DNA of 64,000 nt from Paractinoplanes durhamensis (GCF_016862175.1 NZ_BOML01000050.1:1-64000), one strand, 5' to 3'; shown: positions 39,035-47,804, counted from the stretch's first letter. Translations and numbers: made by a program. The notes: generated by a model not told the origin, from the sequence alone.

Positions 39035-39621
39035 CTCACTCCCCTCAGCGCCGTCGCCGGTTCGGGTGTCACAGGGCCGGGAAATCGCTGGGCGAGCGTG
39101 CGCAACCCCCGGTACGCCGCGGTGCGCACGGCACCGGCCCGCTTGCCGAGGACCTTGCCGGCCGACGCCGCGTCCAGGCCGAGCACGGCCCGCAGCATCA
39201 CCGCCTCGGCCTGGTCGCGCGGCAGCGACGCGATCAGCGCGACCGCGTCGTCGGTGCCGAGGATCTCCAGGACCTGCTCGGCGGTGTCCTGCGCGGCGAT
39301 CAGGTCGACCGCGACCAGCTCGATCGGGACGGCGGAGACCGGTCGCCGGCGGGTGCGGCGCAGGTGGTCCATGGCGCGGTGCCGGGCGATCGTCGCCGAC
39401 CAGCCGCGGAAGCCGTCCCAGTCGCCGCGGAACGAGTGCAGGTCCCGGGCGATCTGCAGCCACGCCTCGGACGCGACGTCCTCCGCATCCGCGCCGACCA
39501 GCACCGACAGGTAACGCAGCAGCGCCGGATGCTGGGCCCGGTAGACCATGCGGAACGCCGTTTCGTCGCCCGCGCGGGCCGCCGGAAGCACCGCCGCGAG
39601 CTCGTCGTCCTCAGACGTCAT
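39031..39621 (-). CDS. ECF/SigE-type RNA polymerase sigma factor
   Basis: This 196-aa sigma-70 family protein has region 2: FRMVYRAQHPALLRYLSVLVGADAEDVASEAWLQIARDLHSFRGDWDGFRGWSATIARHRAMDHLRR. Region 4 is LIASLPRDQAEAVMLRAVLGLDAASAGKVLGKRAGAVRTAAYRGLRTLAQRF. It directs RNA polymerase to a small regulon. The coupled downstream membrane protein is the likely regulator. I use the ATG at 39621 since residues upstream have no sigma similarity. Confidence 0.94.
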   Translation of the reverse strand: MTSEDDELAAVLPAARAGDETAFRMVYRAQHPALLRYLSVLVGADAEDVASEAWLQIARDLHSFRGDWDGFRGWSATIARHRAMDHLRRTRRRPVSAVPIELVAVDLIAAQDTAEQVLEILGTDDAVALIASLPRDQAEAVMLRAVLGLDAASAGKVLGKRAGAVRTAAYRGLRTLAQRFPGPVTPEPATALRGVR

Positions 39622-39862
39622 GACCACCCCCAAACCTCTCAGCGCACGGGGGCCGGTTTGTGTCACACACGGCGCGAGATGATGGCACACGTGACGGCGC
39701 CCACCAAGCGGGCCTTAACCTTCGTTCAGCACTTAACAAGCGCTAAGGTGAGCAGCGGCTCCTCGATCAGGCAGCCCCCGTCCGCGCCCGCGCCGCCGGC
39801 ACAACCGCCAGGCCGCCCGCAAATGCGCGAGTAATCCCAAGCCTGACCAGGAGTTTCGAAAA

Positions 39863-41068
39863 ATGACCCAGCCCGCCGTCCGCCCCGCGCTGCCCGCCCA
39901 GCGCCTCGCCGGTGTCGCCAGCTCCCCCGTCCGCGACCTGCTCGCCCTGATCGACCGGCCCGAGGTCATCTCGTTCGCCGGCGGCCTGCCCGCCCCCGAG
40001 CTGTTCGACCTCGACGGGGTCCGGGCCGCCTTCGACCGGGCACTGTCCGGCCCCGCCGCCCGCCGCAACCTGCAGTACGCGCCGACCGAGGGCAACCTCG
40101 CCCTGCGCACCCTGGTGGCGGCCCGGATGACCGCCCGCGGCCTGCCCACCACCGCCGCCGACCTCCTCGTCACGACCGGCTCCCAGCAGGCCCTGACCCT
40201 GATCGCGGCCGCCCTGCTCGACCCCGGTGACGTCGTCGCCGTCGAGGAGCCCACCTACCTGGCCGCCCTGCAGTGCTTCCAGCTCGCCGGCTGCCGGATC
40301 GTCACGGTCCCGTCCGACCAGGACGGCGTCGACCCGGACGCCCTCGAAGCGGTCATCGCCACCGAGCGGCCGAAGCTGCTCTACCTGGTGCCCACGTTCG
40401 CGAACCCGACCGGCCGCACCCTCGGCCTCGACCGCCGCGCGACCGTCGCGGCCCTGGCCGCCCGGCACGGCATGTGGGTGGTGGAGGACGACCCGTACGG
40501 CGAGCTGCGCTACCGCGGTGCGCCGGTCCCCGCCCTCGCCGCGCAGCCCGGCGCCGAGGAGCACGTGCTGCACCTGGGCAGCTTCTCCAAGATCGCCGCG
40601 CCCGGGCTGCGGCTGGGCTGGGTCCGCACCCCGGCGTCGCTGCGGTCCGCGCTGACCGTCGCCAAGCAGGCCGCCGACCTGCACACGTCCACCATCGATC
40701 AGGCCGCCGCGGCCGAGTGGCTGGCCGCCACCGACCTGGACACCCACCTGGCCGGCCTGCGCGACGCCTACCGGGCCCGGCGGGACGCGATGATGGCGGC
40801 CATCCCGGCCACCGCGCCGGCCGGCAGCACCTGGACCGACCCGGACGGCGGCATGTTCGCCTGGCTGCGGCTGCCCGGCGGCATCGACACGGCGACCCTG
40901 CTGCCGGCCGCGCTCGCCGCCGACGTGGCGTTCGTGCCGGGTGCGCCGTTCTACGCCGGCCGGCCGGACACCGCGACCATGCGGCTGTCGTTCACCACGC
41001 ACACCCCGGCCGAGATCGCCGCCGGGATGGGCCGGCTGGCGACGGTGCTCAGGACGCCTGCTGCCTGA
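39863..41068 (+). CDS. PLP-dependent class I/II aminotransferase
   Basis: This 401-aa fold-type I aminotransferase of the LysN/aromatic (MocR-domain-like) group has FAGGLPAPELF near the start, Asn181 in FANPTGRTL, Asp and Tyr in VVEDDPYGELRY, the PLP-binding Lys243 in LGSFSKIAAPGLRLGW, and the C-terminal carboxylate-binding Arg in MRLSF. It probably uses alpha-aminoadipate, lysine, aromatic or branched amino acids. It is divergent from the sigma gene across 241 bp and overlaps the convergent metallopeptidase by 20 bp. Confidence 0.92.
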   Translation: MTQPAVRPALPAQRLAGVASSPVRDLLALIDRPEVISFAGGLPAPELFDLDGVRAAFDRALSGPAARRNLQYAPTEGNLALRTLVAARMTARGLPTTAADLLVTTGSQQALTLIAAALLDPGDVVAVEEPTYLAALQCFQLAGCRIVTVPSDQDGVDPDALEAVIATERPKLLYLVPTFANPTGRTLGLDRRATVAALAARHGMWVVEDDPYGELRYRGAPVPALAAQPGAEEHVLHLGSFSKIAAPGLRLGWVRTPASLRSALTVAKQAADLHTSTIDQAAAAEWLAATDLDTHLAGLRDAYRARRDAMMAAIPATAPAGSTWTDPDGGMFAWLRLPGGIDTATLLPAALAADVAFVPGAPFYAGRPDTATMRLSFTTHTPAEIAAGMGRLATVLRTPAA

Positions 41069-42539
41069 TCCAGGACACGCAGGTCTTGTCCACGGTCGCG
41101 AACGGAACCCCGTACGCGTCCCGGGAGGCCTGGTCGTAGCTGTTGTCCTCGGTCAGCACCAGCCGCACGAAGGTGAACAGCTTCGGCTCGCCGTACTTCT
41201 TCGCCATGCAGTCGGCCGCCCAGTGGCTCAGCCCGTAGAACGCGTCACCCGCCCGCGCCGGGGCCTTGGGCCCCGGCCGGACCGGCACGATCGACTTCGG
41301 CGCGGCCCGGTCGAACTGCCAGCGCACGCTGTACTTGCGGAAACTCTGCGCCGCCCCCTTGGGCTGCCACCCGATGTATTCGGCGATGCCCTCGCTGAGC
41401 CAGGTGTCCTCGGCCGCGTCCATCTGGTAGGCCCCGGTCAGCGTGACGACATGGCCGAGCTCGTGCTGCACGGTGGTCCGCAGGGTGACCGGGGTGTCCA
41501 TCTCGGCCATCCGGACGATGACGTCGATGCCACGCCGGTTGAGCGGCAGGGCCAGCCCGATCGCCCACTCGTCGTTCTCCCCGCCGTACCAGCTCTTCCA
41601 CTGCTTCTCCCCGGCCAGGAAGATCCGGTAATCACGCTGCGGGGTGCCGTTGAGGATGCCGTACCGGTCGGCGACGACGGCCGCTTGCTCGGCCACCGGC
41701 AGCACCCTGGCCAGGTACTTCTCCTGCCCCTTGGCGACCGCGAGAACCACCCGCTTACCGCGCGCGAAGACGAGATCGGTGCTCTCCCACGGCGTCGGCT
41801 GATGGAAATCCGCATCGGCCGACTCCCCCAGCGCACTGATCACGTACCGCCCGCCGACCGCCCGCAGCGTCAGCGACTGCGAGATGTGCGGCGGTTTGGC
41901 CCATTCGGTCGCCGCGCTGGCCGGGCACATGTCGTCGCCGAAGCAGTAGACCGCGTCGACCCGGATCGCCATCGCGGCCGCGTCGCCCTTGACCGGTTTC
42001 CCGAGCCCCGGCTGATAGCTGAAACGACTGATCCCGAGCCCGCGCAGATTCCGGAAGATCATCCGGTACTTCGTCACCAGCGCGGCCTTGGACGCGTCGA
42101 CCGCCCCCATCCAGCCCGCTTCATCCCCGCTGATCAGCGCGTCGGCCTGCGCCTTGAGCACCGCGACCGCCTGGTCGTAGGGCGTGGCCGGGCCGGCGGA
42201 GGAGGGCGCCGGCGCCGCGCTGGCCGCCGCCGCGGCCGCGCCTTCCGGCGCCGATTCCGGCTTGAGAACCACCAAACCGACCAGGAACAAGGCAAGAACA
42301 GCGACAACGGCCAATACGAAACGTACGCCCCACCTATGACCCGCCCGCACCGCGAGTTCCGCCGCAGACAGTTCGGCCGCAACCGCCGCCGGAGCGGACC
42401 CGGTCCCGGCCGCCGGGGCCGGCGCGGGAGCAACGGGAGCCGGGCCACCGGCCACCGCGGCCGCGACGACTTCCGGCACCGTGTCGTGGTGCGGTTCGCG
42501 CTGGCCGGGGATCGAGGGAACGTCGGGGCTGTCGGGCAT
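41049..42539 (-). CDS. Membrane-anchored zinc metallopeptidase-like protein
   Basis: This 496-aa protein has an Ala/Pro-rich cytoplasmic N-terminus (1-72), one transmembrane helix (VRFVLAVVAVLALFLVGLVVL, 72-92), and an extracellular part with a DUF4440/SnoaL-like region followed by a gluzincin site: VQHELGHVV (His359, Glu360, His363) and the downstream Glu383 in DTWLSEGIAEYIG. It probably cleaves peptides at the cell surface; the natural substrate is unknown. The start follows the ATG at 42539. Confidence 0.85.
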   Translation of the reverse strand: MPDSPDVPSIPGQREPHHDTVPEVVAAAVAGGPAPVAPAPAPAAGTGSAPAAVAAELSAAELAVRAGHRWGVRFVLAVVAVLALFLVGLVVLKPESAPEGAAAAAASAAPAPSSAGPATPYDQAVAVLKAQADALISGDEAGWMGAVDASKAALVTKYRMIFRNLRGLGISRFSYQPGLGKPVKGDAAAMAIRVDAVYCFGDDMCPASAATEWAKPPHISQSLTLRAVGGRYVISALGESADADFHQPTPWESTDLVFARGKRVVLAVAKGQEKYLARVLPVAEQAAVVADRYGILNGTPQRDYRIFLAGEKQWKSWYGGENDEWAIGLALPLNRRGIDVIVRMAEMDTPVTLRTTVQHELGHVVTLTGAYQMDAAEDTWLSEGIAEYIGWQPKGAAQSFRKYSVRWQFDRAAPKSIVPVRPGPKAPARAGDAFYGLSHWAADCMAKKYGEPKLFTFVRLVLTEDNSYDQASRDAYGVPFATVDKTCVSWIRQQAS

Positions 42540-42630
42540 CGTGTGTCCTTGTCGGCGGGGTGGATGGATCTAACCAGCCGTCGATGGTTGTTCGTAACAC
42601 GGGTGGCATGTGGATCAATAGGATGCCGGG

Positions 42631-42846
42631 ATGCCGAAATCGCTGGGGCCACTCGTGCGCGGGTCCGCGCTGGACGCGACGATCAATGCCTACCGCACGT
42701 GTGAACTGGTCACCCTGGCAAAGGACGGCACCCCGCTGGCCTGGCCGACCTCGGGGATCTCCCGCTCCGACGGCACGAGATCACCTCGCGAGCCCGGCCG
42801 ACGCCGGCACCCGTGCTTTCCGCGCGGGAGGCGGGAGGTGCCCTGA
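42631..42846 (+). pseudogene. N-terminal fragment of a PPOX-type flavin-binding protein
   Basis: The frame KSLGPLVRGSALDATINAYRT, then CELVTLAKDGTPLAWPTSGISRSDGT, looks like the first strands of pyridoxamine-5'-phosphate-oxidase-like proteins. After DGT the reading turns into an Arg/Pro-rich sequence and stops, while compatible sequence continues in another frame. I therefore interpret an internal deletion with frameshift near 42780, joining this piece to the frame at 42813-43268. Confidence 0.5.
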
Positions 42847-43268
42847 TCGGCGGGGAGGTCCTCACCGCGTACACATCAATGGTTCTTGCCGCGAAGGATG
42901 CCGGCGGCGCCCCGATCCTGCTCCGCACGACGGCGGCCGCGGAGGCCGGCGGTTACCGGGTGGCCGTGCCGGACGATGTTGCGGTGGCCGAAGGCCGCGG
43001 GAGCCTGCTCGTGCACCGGCACGACGACCAGCTGGCGAATCTGCACAGCGCGGTCGTCGCCGGCAGCCTGAAGTCCGACGGCAGCGGCTGGCTGCTGCTG
43101 CCGGAGCGCCTGATCGAGCCGGCCGGCGGCAGCAGGCCAAGCCTGACCGACCCGATCCGCACCGTCCGCGACTGCCGCGCCACGACGAAGAAATACCTGG
43201 CCAAGCGCGGCTGGCAGCGCCCGTCGATCCCGTGGAAGGCCTACCGCGAACTGCGCGAGAAGGTCTGA
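42813..43268 (+). CDS. Hypothetical protein, probably the C-terminal half of the disrupted PPOX-like gene
   Basis: This 151-aa frame reads MVLAAKDAGGAPILLRTTAA, GYRVAVPDDVAVAEGRGSLLVHRHDDQLANLHSAVVAG, and ends TTKKYLAKRGWQRPSIPWKAYRELREKV. The RGxxRPxxPW ending and the HRHD loop look like the second half of a two-part protein whose first half lies in a different frame just upstream. It may still be expressed from the GTG at 42813, but the lack of an RBS and the overlap of the two frames favour a broken gene. Confidence 0.55.
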   Translation: MLSAREAGGALIGGEVLTAYTSMVLAAKDAGGAPILLRTTAAAEAGGYRVAVPDDVAVAEGRGSLLVHRHDDQLANLHSAVVAGSLKSDGSGWLLLPERLIEPAGGSRPSLTDPIRTVRDCRATTKKYLAKRGWQRPSIPWKAYRELREKV

Positions 43269-44096
43269 CTAGACGCTGACCGAGGCCAGGAACTCGGTGA
43301 CGCCGCGCAGGCGGGTGCGCAGCAGCGCCTCCGCCCGCTCGGTGTTGAGCCGGATGTCGCCGGGCAGCGGGATGCCCATGTCGGTGGTGCTGGCCGACGG
43401 GATCAGCGCCGGATCGAGACCGTCCCGCCGGGCGACGAGAACGCCCAGGTCGTAGCGGCTGATCGGGTCGGCGCCGGCCACGTTGAGCACGCCGTGGTAG
43501 TCGTTGTCGGCCAGCTCGATCAGCGCGTCGGAGATGTCGTCGACGTGCACCGGCTTGCGGATCTGGTCGGTGAACAGCACGCCGGTGCGGCGGCCCGCGA
43601 TCAGATCATGGGTGAGGGTCTCGTGCGCACCGCCGCCGTCGCCGAGGATCAGCGACGAGCGCACCACCACCGCCGACGGGTCGATGGCCCGCACCGCGGT
43701 CTCGGCGGCGGCCTTCGCGGCGCCGTAGAGGTAGGCCGGGTCGGGCTGAGCGGTCTCGTCGTAGTGCACGTCCCGGCCGGAGAAGACCGCCTCGCTGGAC
43801 AGGTGGATGAGCCGCGCGCCGACCGCGTAGGCGGCCATCGCCACGTGCGCGGCGCCGTCGGCGATCACCCGCCAGTCCTCCCGGCCGGCCGCGGTGTGCA
43901 CCACGACGCTCGGGAAGACCCGCCGGACCAGGTCGCGGACGGCGTCCGCGTCGCGGATGTCGAGCGGCACCTCGCCCAGCTCACCGGCCGAACTGAACCG
44001 GGTGCCGACGACCATCCACCCGGCCGCCATCGCCCGCGAGGCCACTTTCCGGCCCAGGTGCCCGCTCGCGCCGACAACGAGCATCCGATCGGTCAT
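43269..44096 (-). CDS. RmlD-like NAD(P)-dependent sugar reductase/epimerase
   Basis: This 275-aa extended SDR has the N-terminal VVGASGHLGRKVASRAM cofactor loop and a shortened RmlD layout: LDIRDADAVRDLVRRVFPSVVVHTAA, SSEAVFSGRDVHYDETAQPDPAYLYGAAKAAAE with the YxxxK pair, and KPVHVDDISDALIELADNDYHGVLNVAGADPISRYDLG. It resembles dTDP-4-dehydrorhamnose reductase but lies outside any sugar cluster, so the substrate is open. The ATG at 44096 gives the usual spacing before GASGHLG. Confidence 0.9.
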   Translation of the reverse strand: MTDRMLVVGASGHLGRKVASRAMAAGWMVVGTRFSSAGELGEVPLDIRDADAVRDLVRRVFPSVVVHTAAGREDWRVIADGAAHVAMAAYAVGARLIHLSSEAVFSGRDVHYDETAQPDPAYLYGAAKAAAETAVRAIDPSAVVVRSSLILGDGGGAHETLTHDLIAGRRTGVLFTDQIRKPVHVDDISDALIELADNDYHGVLNVAGADPISRYDLGVLVARRDGLDPALIPSASTTDMGIPLPGDIRLNTERAEALLRTRLRGVTEFLASVSV

Positions 44097-44147
44097 GGGA
44101 GCGCACCTTACCGACTCACCACACTGGATCGGCACCCCTCGGATGGC

Positions 44148-44699
44148 CTAATCCAGAGCGGGCCCGACGGTCAGCTTGGCGGTCCAGCGGCGGGAGCTCT
44201 CGGCGTCGCAGTTGTACTGCACGGCCACCCCGTTCTCGCCAGCGCTGCCGCCCGCGATGGTCAGGCACTTGTGACTGTGCGCGTTCTCCAGCTGGACATC
44301 CTTGAACGTCAGCAGGCTGCGGCCGCTGACCTGCCACTGCCCGGCCGGGCCGCCGCCGCACACGTGCTGGATCGCGAACCCGTTGTCCTCGGCACTGTCC
44401 CCGGCGATGGTCAGGCACTTGCCGCTCCTGACGTTGACGATGCGGTAGTCGGCGCCGGCCCTCTCGAAACGCCACCGGTAGGACGAGTCCCGCGTACACC
44501 GCTTCTGGATCAGGATCGCGTTGTCGGCGAGCCCGCCCGCGGTGACCGTGAGGCACTTGCCGCTGTTGGCGTTGACCAGCTGATAGCCGAGATCGAGGAG
44601 CCCGCGCTCCTGCCCGTGGACAGGCACCGCGAACACTCCGGGAACCGCGACTCCGACGAGCGCCGCCACCCCGCAGCGACCCCAGAAGGACTTCATCAC
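44148..44699 (-). CDS. Secreted ricin-type beta-trefoil lectin
   Basis: This 183-aa exported protein has a signal peptide (CGVAALVGVAVPGVFAVPVHG) followed by one beta-trefoil with three repeats: NANSGKCLTVTAGG, NVRSGKCLTIAGDS and NAHSHKCLTIAGGS, each ending in a W or QW-type loop (RWRFE, QWQVS, RWTAK). This is a carbohydrate-binding (CBM13/ricin B) domain without a catalytic part. It would bind extracellular polysaccharide. It is divergent from the SARP gene, and the gap contains an 11-bp-period direct repeat. Confidence 0.92.
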   Translation of the reverse strand: MMKSFWGRCGVAALVGVAVPGVFAVPVHGQERGLLDLGYQLVNANSGKCLTVTAGGLADNAILIQKRCTRDSSYRWRFERAGADYRIVNVRSGKCLTIAGDSAEDNGFAIQHVCGGGPAGQWQVSGRSLLTFKDVQLENAHSHKCLTIAGGSAGENGVAVQYNCDAESSRRWTAKLTVGPALD

Positions 44700-44758
44700 C
44701 GACCACCTCCCGCACCCCGAAGATCAGCACCGCCACGCTAGCGGCATATCCGGCATTT

Positions 44759-44777
44759 ACCCGTTTTTCACCCGTTT
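44759..44777. promoter_or_regulatory. SARP-type direct repeat between lectin and SARP genes
   Basis: ACCCGTTT occurs at 44759-44766 and 44770-44777, an exact 11-bp period. SARP regulators bind such heptamer direct repeats, one helical turn apart, about 8 bp upstream of a -10 element. On the minus strand 8 bases separate the repeat from GATATG (44745-44750), placing the lectin gene as a target. TAATAC (44777-44782) adjoins on the plus side. Confidence 0.6.
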
Positions 44778-44831
44778 AATACGCATCGGCGAGTCGGGCG
44801 CTCCGGGGCAGCGCTTGGGTACGGTGATCGG

Positions 44832-46703
44832 GTGGGGGTGTCGTTCGGCGTACTGGGCCCGGTCACGGCCTGGGACGACCAGGGCGCGCCGATCCCGCTG
44901 AAGGGGCCGCGCCACCGCGCGGTGCTGGCCCGGCTGATCGCCGCGCGCGGGCGGGTGGTCCCGGTCGGCGACCTGGTCACCGACCTGTGGGTGGCGCCTC
45001 CGGCAGGAGCAACGTCGGCCGTACGCACGTTCGTCGCGGCCCTGCGCCGGGCGCTTGAACCGGACCGTACGCCGCGGGACCCGCCCCGCCTGCTGGTCAC
45101 CGAGGGCCCCGGCTACGCCCTGCGAGCCGCCCCCGCCGCGGTCGACGCCTGGCGTTTCGAGGACGCCGTCCGCGCAACCCCGCCCGCCGCGGTGGCCCAC
45201 CTGACCGAGGCCCTGTCCTGGTGGCGCGGCCCGGCCTACGCCGACTTCGCCGACGAGCCGTGGACCGGCGCCGAGCGTTCCCGCCTGGCCGAGCTGCGCC
45301 TGCGAGCGGTCGAACAGCTCGCCGAGGCCCGCCTGGCGGCAGGAGACCCGGCCGGAGCGATCCCCGACCTGGACGCGCACGCCGGCGAACACCCGTGGCG
45401 CGAACAGGCCTGGCGTCTCCTCGCGCTCGCCCTCTACCGAACCGGCCGCCGGCCCGACGCCCTCGCCGTCCTGCGCCGCGCCCGCACCCTGCTGTCCGAC
45501 CAGCTCGGCCTCGACCCCACCCCGGAGCTGAGAAGGCTCGAAGCCGACATCCTGCACCAGGCACCCCACCTGACTCCGGCAAACACGGGCAGGATCTGGG
45601 CCGAGGCGGCCGCCGACTACGACCGGCTCGTCGCCGCCGGCGCCCGGGCCCGCCTGGACTCCACGGTCACCCTGCTGCGCAGCCTCGCGGTGACCGGCGG
45701 CGGAGGCCTGGTCGCGGCTCGCCGGCACCGCACCGCCGCGATCGCCGCCGCCGAGGAGCTGAACGATCCCGCCCTGACCGCCCGGGTGATCGGCGCCTAC
45801 GACGTCCCCGCGATCTGGACCCGCTCCGACGACCCCGCCCAGGCCGCAACGGTGGTGGCCGCGGCCCGCCGGGCACTGCGCACGCCGTCCGCCCCGGAGA
45901 CCCGGGCGCGGCTGCTCGCCACCGTCGCCGTCGAGTCCCGCGGCGAGGCGGCCACCGACGACAGCCGTTCCGCCGCCGCCGAGGCCGTGGCCATCGCCCG
46001 CGACCACGACGATCCGGCCTTGCTGACTTTCGCCCTCAACGGCCTGTTCATGCAGACCGTGCACCGCCCCGGCCTGGCCGCCGAACGGGACGCCATCGGC
46101 GCCGAGCTGGCCGGCGTCGCCGCCCGGCACGGCCTGGTCACCGCGGAGGTGCTCGGCCACCTGATCCGCATGCAGGCGGCGAGCGCGCTGGCCGACCTGA
46201 GCGCCGCCGACGAGCACGCCCGCCGGGCCGACACGCTGGCCGAACGGCACGAGCTGCCCCTGGTCACGGTGTTCACGACCTGGTACCGGGCGCTGCGGCT
46301 GGCGATCGACGACCCGGACGCGGCCGAGCCCGCCTACCGGGACGCCGCGAAACTCCTGGACACCGCGGGAATGCCCGGCCTGGCGGACGGGCTTCCCGCG
46401 CTGGCCGGCCTCACCCTGCGGATCCGGCGCGGCCTGCCGGCCGTCAACGGCGACTTCGGACCGTACGAGCCATGGGCGCGCCCGCACCTGCTACCGGCCG
46501 ATGAGGCGCGAGCCGCCCTCCGGCAGACCCCGGCTCCTCCCCCGGACCTGCTCACCGAGATGCTGTGGGGCCTGACCGCCCACGCCGCGATCCGGCTGGA
46601 CGATCAGGCCACGCTGGACCGCGCCCGGTCCGCACTGGAACCCGCAAGCCACGAGATCGCGGCCGGAAGCGGGCTGGTCTTCCTGCCTCAGCCGCCGGTG
46701 TAG
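44832..46703 (+). CDS. SARP/AfsR-type regulator with BTAD domain
   Basis: This 623-aa protein starts with an OmpR-like winged helix (FGVLGPVTAWDDQGAPIPLKGPRHRAVLARLIAARGRVVPVGDLVTDLW, residues 5-53, then VRTFVAALRRAL). A bacterial transcriptional activation domain follows at about 100-245, ending LSDQLGLDPTPELRRLEADIL. The rest is helical repeat (TPR-like), with no NB-ARC ATPase of the AfsR type. It would activate transcription by binding 11-bp direct repeats. The GTG start at 44832 follows GGTGATCGGG. The last 16 bases overlap the convergent SRPBCC gene. Confidence 0.92.
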   Translation: MGVSFGVLGPVTAWDDQGAPIPLKGPRHRAVLARLIAARGRVVPVGDLVTDLWVAPPAGATSAVRTFVAALRRALEPDRTPRDPPRLLVTEGPGYALRAAPAAVDAWRFEDAVRATPPAAVAHLTEALSWWRGPAYADFADEPWTGAERSRLAELRLRAVEQLAEARLAAGDPAGAIPDLDAHAGEHPWREQAWRLLALALYRTGRRPDALAVLRRARTLLSDQLGLDPTPELRRLEADILHQAPHLTPANTGRIWAEAAADYDRLVAAGARARLDSTVTLLRSLAVTGGGGLVAARRHRTAAIAAAEELNDPALTARVIGAYDVPAIWTRSDDPAQAATVVAAARRALRTPSAPETRARLLATVAVESRGEAATDDSRSAAAEAVAIARDHDDPALLTFALNGLFMQTVHRPGLAAERDAIGAELAGVAARHGLVTAEVLGHLIRMQAASALADLSAADEHARRADTLAERHELPLVTVFTTWYRALRLAIDDPDAAEPAYRDAAKLLDTAGMPGLADGLPALAGLTLRIRRGLPAVNGDFGPYEPWARPHLLPADEARAALRQTPAPPPDLLTEMLWGLTAHAAIRLDDQATLDRARSALEPASHEIAAGSGLVFLPQPPV

Positions 46704-47326
46704 GCCGCGTAGCCGCGGTCGGCGCGCGCCTTGGCCACCGCCGGGTCCTCCCCGTCGGCAACGGATGCCTCGGCCCACGCGTCCGCGCTGAGCCGCATGA
46801 ACAGCGCGCCCGGCCCCTCGGCCACCCAGGCCATCAGTTCTTCCGGCCCCGGCCGCACGGCCGCCGGATCGGCGAGATGCATGGCCAGCCCGAGCAGCCC
46901 CGAGTCCCACCCGATCCCGGTGGCGCCGGGCCCGAACTGCTCCCAGAACTCGTCCTTGACGTGCGCCACATGCTCCAGCTCGAACCGTGTCCCACCCTCG
47001 GCCTCGGACAGCCGCACGGTGATCCAGCTGACCTCCCCGCCGTACTCCCAGGTGGCCTCGAAGCCACGCGGCTTGTCGCAGGAGGTGACGGTGCCGCCGG
47101 CATTGCCTTCGAGCTGGTAGTGGCCGCCCTCCTTGAGCTCACCGCTGACCGGCATGAACCAGCGCTCGATCCGCTCGGCGGTGGTGACGACGGTCCAGAG
47201 GTCGTCGATGTCGGTGTCGTAGACCTGGCTGATCGTGGAGACGCGGGCGTCCCCCGCTTCCAGGCTTCGGCTGCCGAGCGTGCGCCGCACGCTGCTGATC
47301 TGCTGTCGGACGTCGGGCATGGCCAT
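46688..47326 (-). CDS. SRPBCC (AHSA1-like) domain protein
   Basis: This 212-aa START-fold protein has DTDIDDLWTVVTTAERIERWFMPVSGELKEGGHYQLEGNAGGTV, FEATWEYGGEVSWITVRLSEAEGGTRFELEHVAHV, and a C-terminal helix region with WDSGLLGLAMHL. AHSA1-like proteins of this kind are usually coupled to ArsR regulators and bind hydrophobic ligands. Here the ArsR gene ends three bases before its start, giving a two-gene operon. The operon points to a ligand-responsive stress or detoxification function. Confidence 0.92.
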   Translation of the reverse strand: MAMPDVRQQISSVRRTLGSRSLEAGDARVSTISQVYDTDIDDLWTVVTTAERIERWFMPVSGELKEGGHYQLEGNAGGTVTSCDKPRGFEATWEYGGEVSWITVRLSEAEGGTRFELEHVAHVKDEFWEQFGPGATGIGWDSGLLGLAMHLADPAAVRPGPEELMAWVAEGPGALFMRLSADAWAEASVADGEDPAVAKARADRGYAAYTGG

Positions 47327-47329
47327 GAG

Positions 47330-47674
47330 TCAGTTCCCCTCGTCGGCGAGGCGTCGTTGTCGTTTGCCGCGGGCCACCTCGGTGGCCATGGCGGCGAGGT
47401 GCGGCGTCCAGAACCGGCGAAACCGGCTCAACCAGGCGTCAGCTTCCAGCAGGGCGGTGTCGTCAACCGCATAGAGCCGCCGGGCACCAACGGGCCGCAC
47501 GGTGGCAAACCCGTTGTCCCGCAACACTTTGAGGTGTTGAGAGACGGCAGGTTGCGAGATGCCGAACTCCCCCCGGATGACCTCGGTGACCTCACCGGAG
47601 GAGAGCTCGCCATCGACGAGCAGCTCCAGAATGCGCCGGCGAACCGGATCCCCCAGGACATCGAACGCGTGCAC
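47330..47674 (-). CDS. ArsR-family regulator
   Basis: This 114-aa winged-helix repressor has FDVLGDPVRRRILELLVDGELSSGEVTEVI, HTH GISQPAVSQHLKVLRDNGFATVRPVGARRLYAV, then a dimerisation helix. No metal-binding cysteine motif (CxC) is present, so it is probably not a metal sensor. It starts at GTG 47674 and is the first gene of the ArsR-SRPBCC operon. A palindrome at 47696-47707 is the likely self-operator. Confidence 0.93.
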   Translation of the reverse strand: MHAFDVLGDPVRRRILELLVDGELSSGEVTEVIRGEFGISQPAVSQHLKVLRDNGFATVRPVGARRLYAVDDTALLEADAWLSRFRRFWTPHLAAMATEVARGKRQRRLADEGN

Positions 47675-47695
47675 AGGGGCACGCTATCAAACACT

Positions 47696-47707
47696 GCTTA
47701 TATAAGC
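47696..47707. promoter_or_regulatory. Palindromic operator upstream of arsR-like gene
   Basis: GCTTATATAAGC is a perfect 12-bp palindrome, unusually A/T-rich for this DNA, flanked by two CACTGC copies (47692-47697 and 47708-47713, the second as CACTGC after GC). It lies 22 bases upstream of the ArsR start and could overlap its promoter; the FMN reductase gene lies on the other side. Confidence 0.6.
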
Positions 47708-47804
47708 CACTGCCTAATTACCCAGACCCGCTGCGCAGCTCCCCGTGCCGGGCAGAGTATTATTGCTTGCCTAAGCAACTTTCCTCGAGGAACGGATCCA
47801 CCCG

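Noticed and set aside
39748..39834. A 28-codon GTG-initiated frame upstream of the aminotransferase (SSGSSIRQPPSAPAPPAQPPG...) that could be a leader peptide.
   Set aside because: It is low-complexity, has no good RBS, and has no run of a regulatory amino acid or attenuator hairpin. Not listed as a gene.
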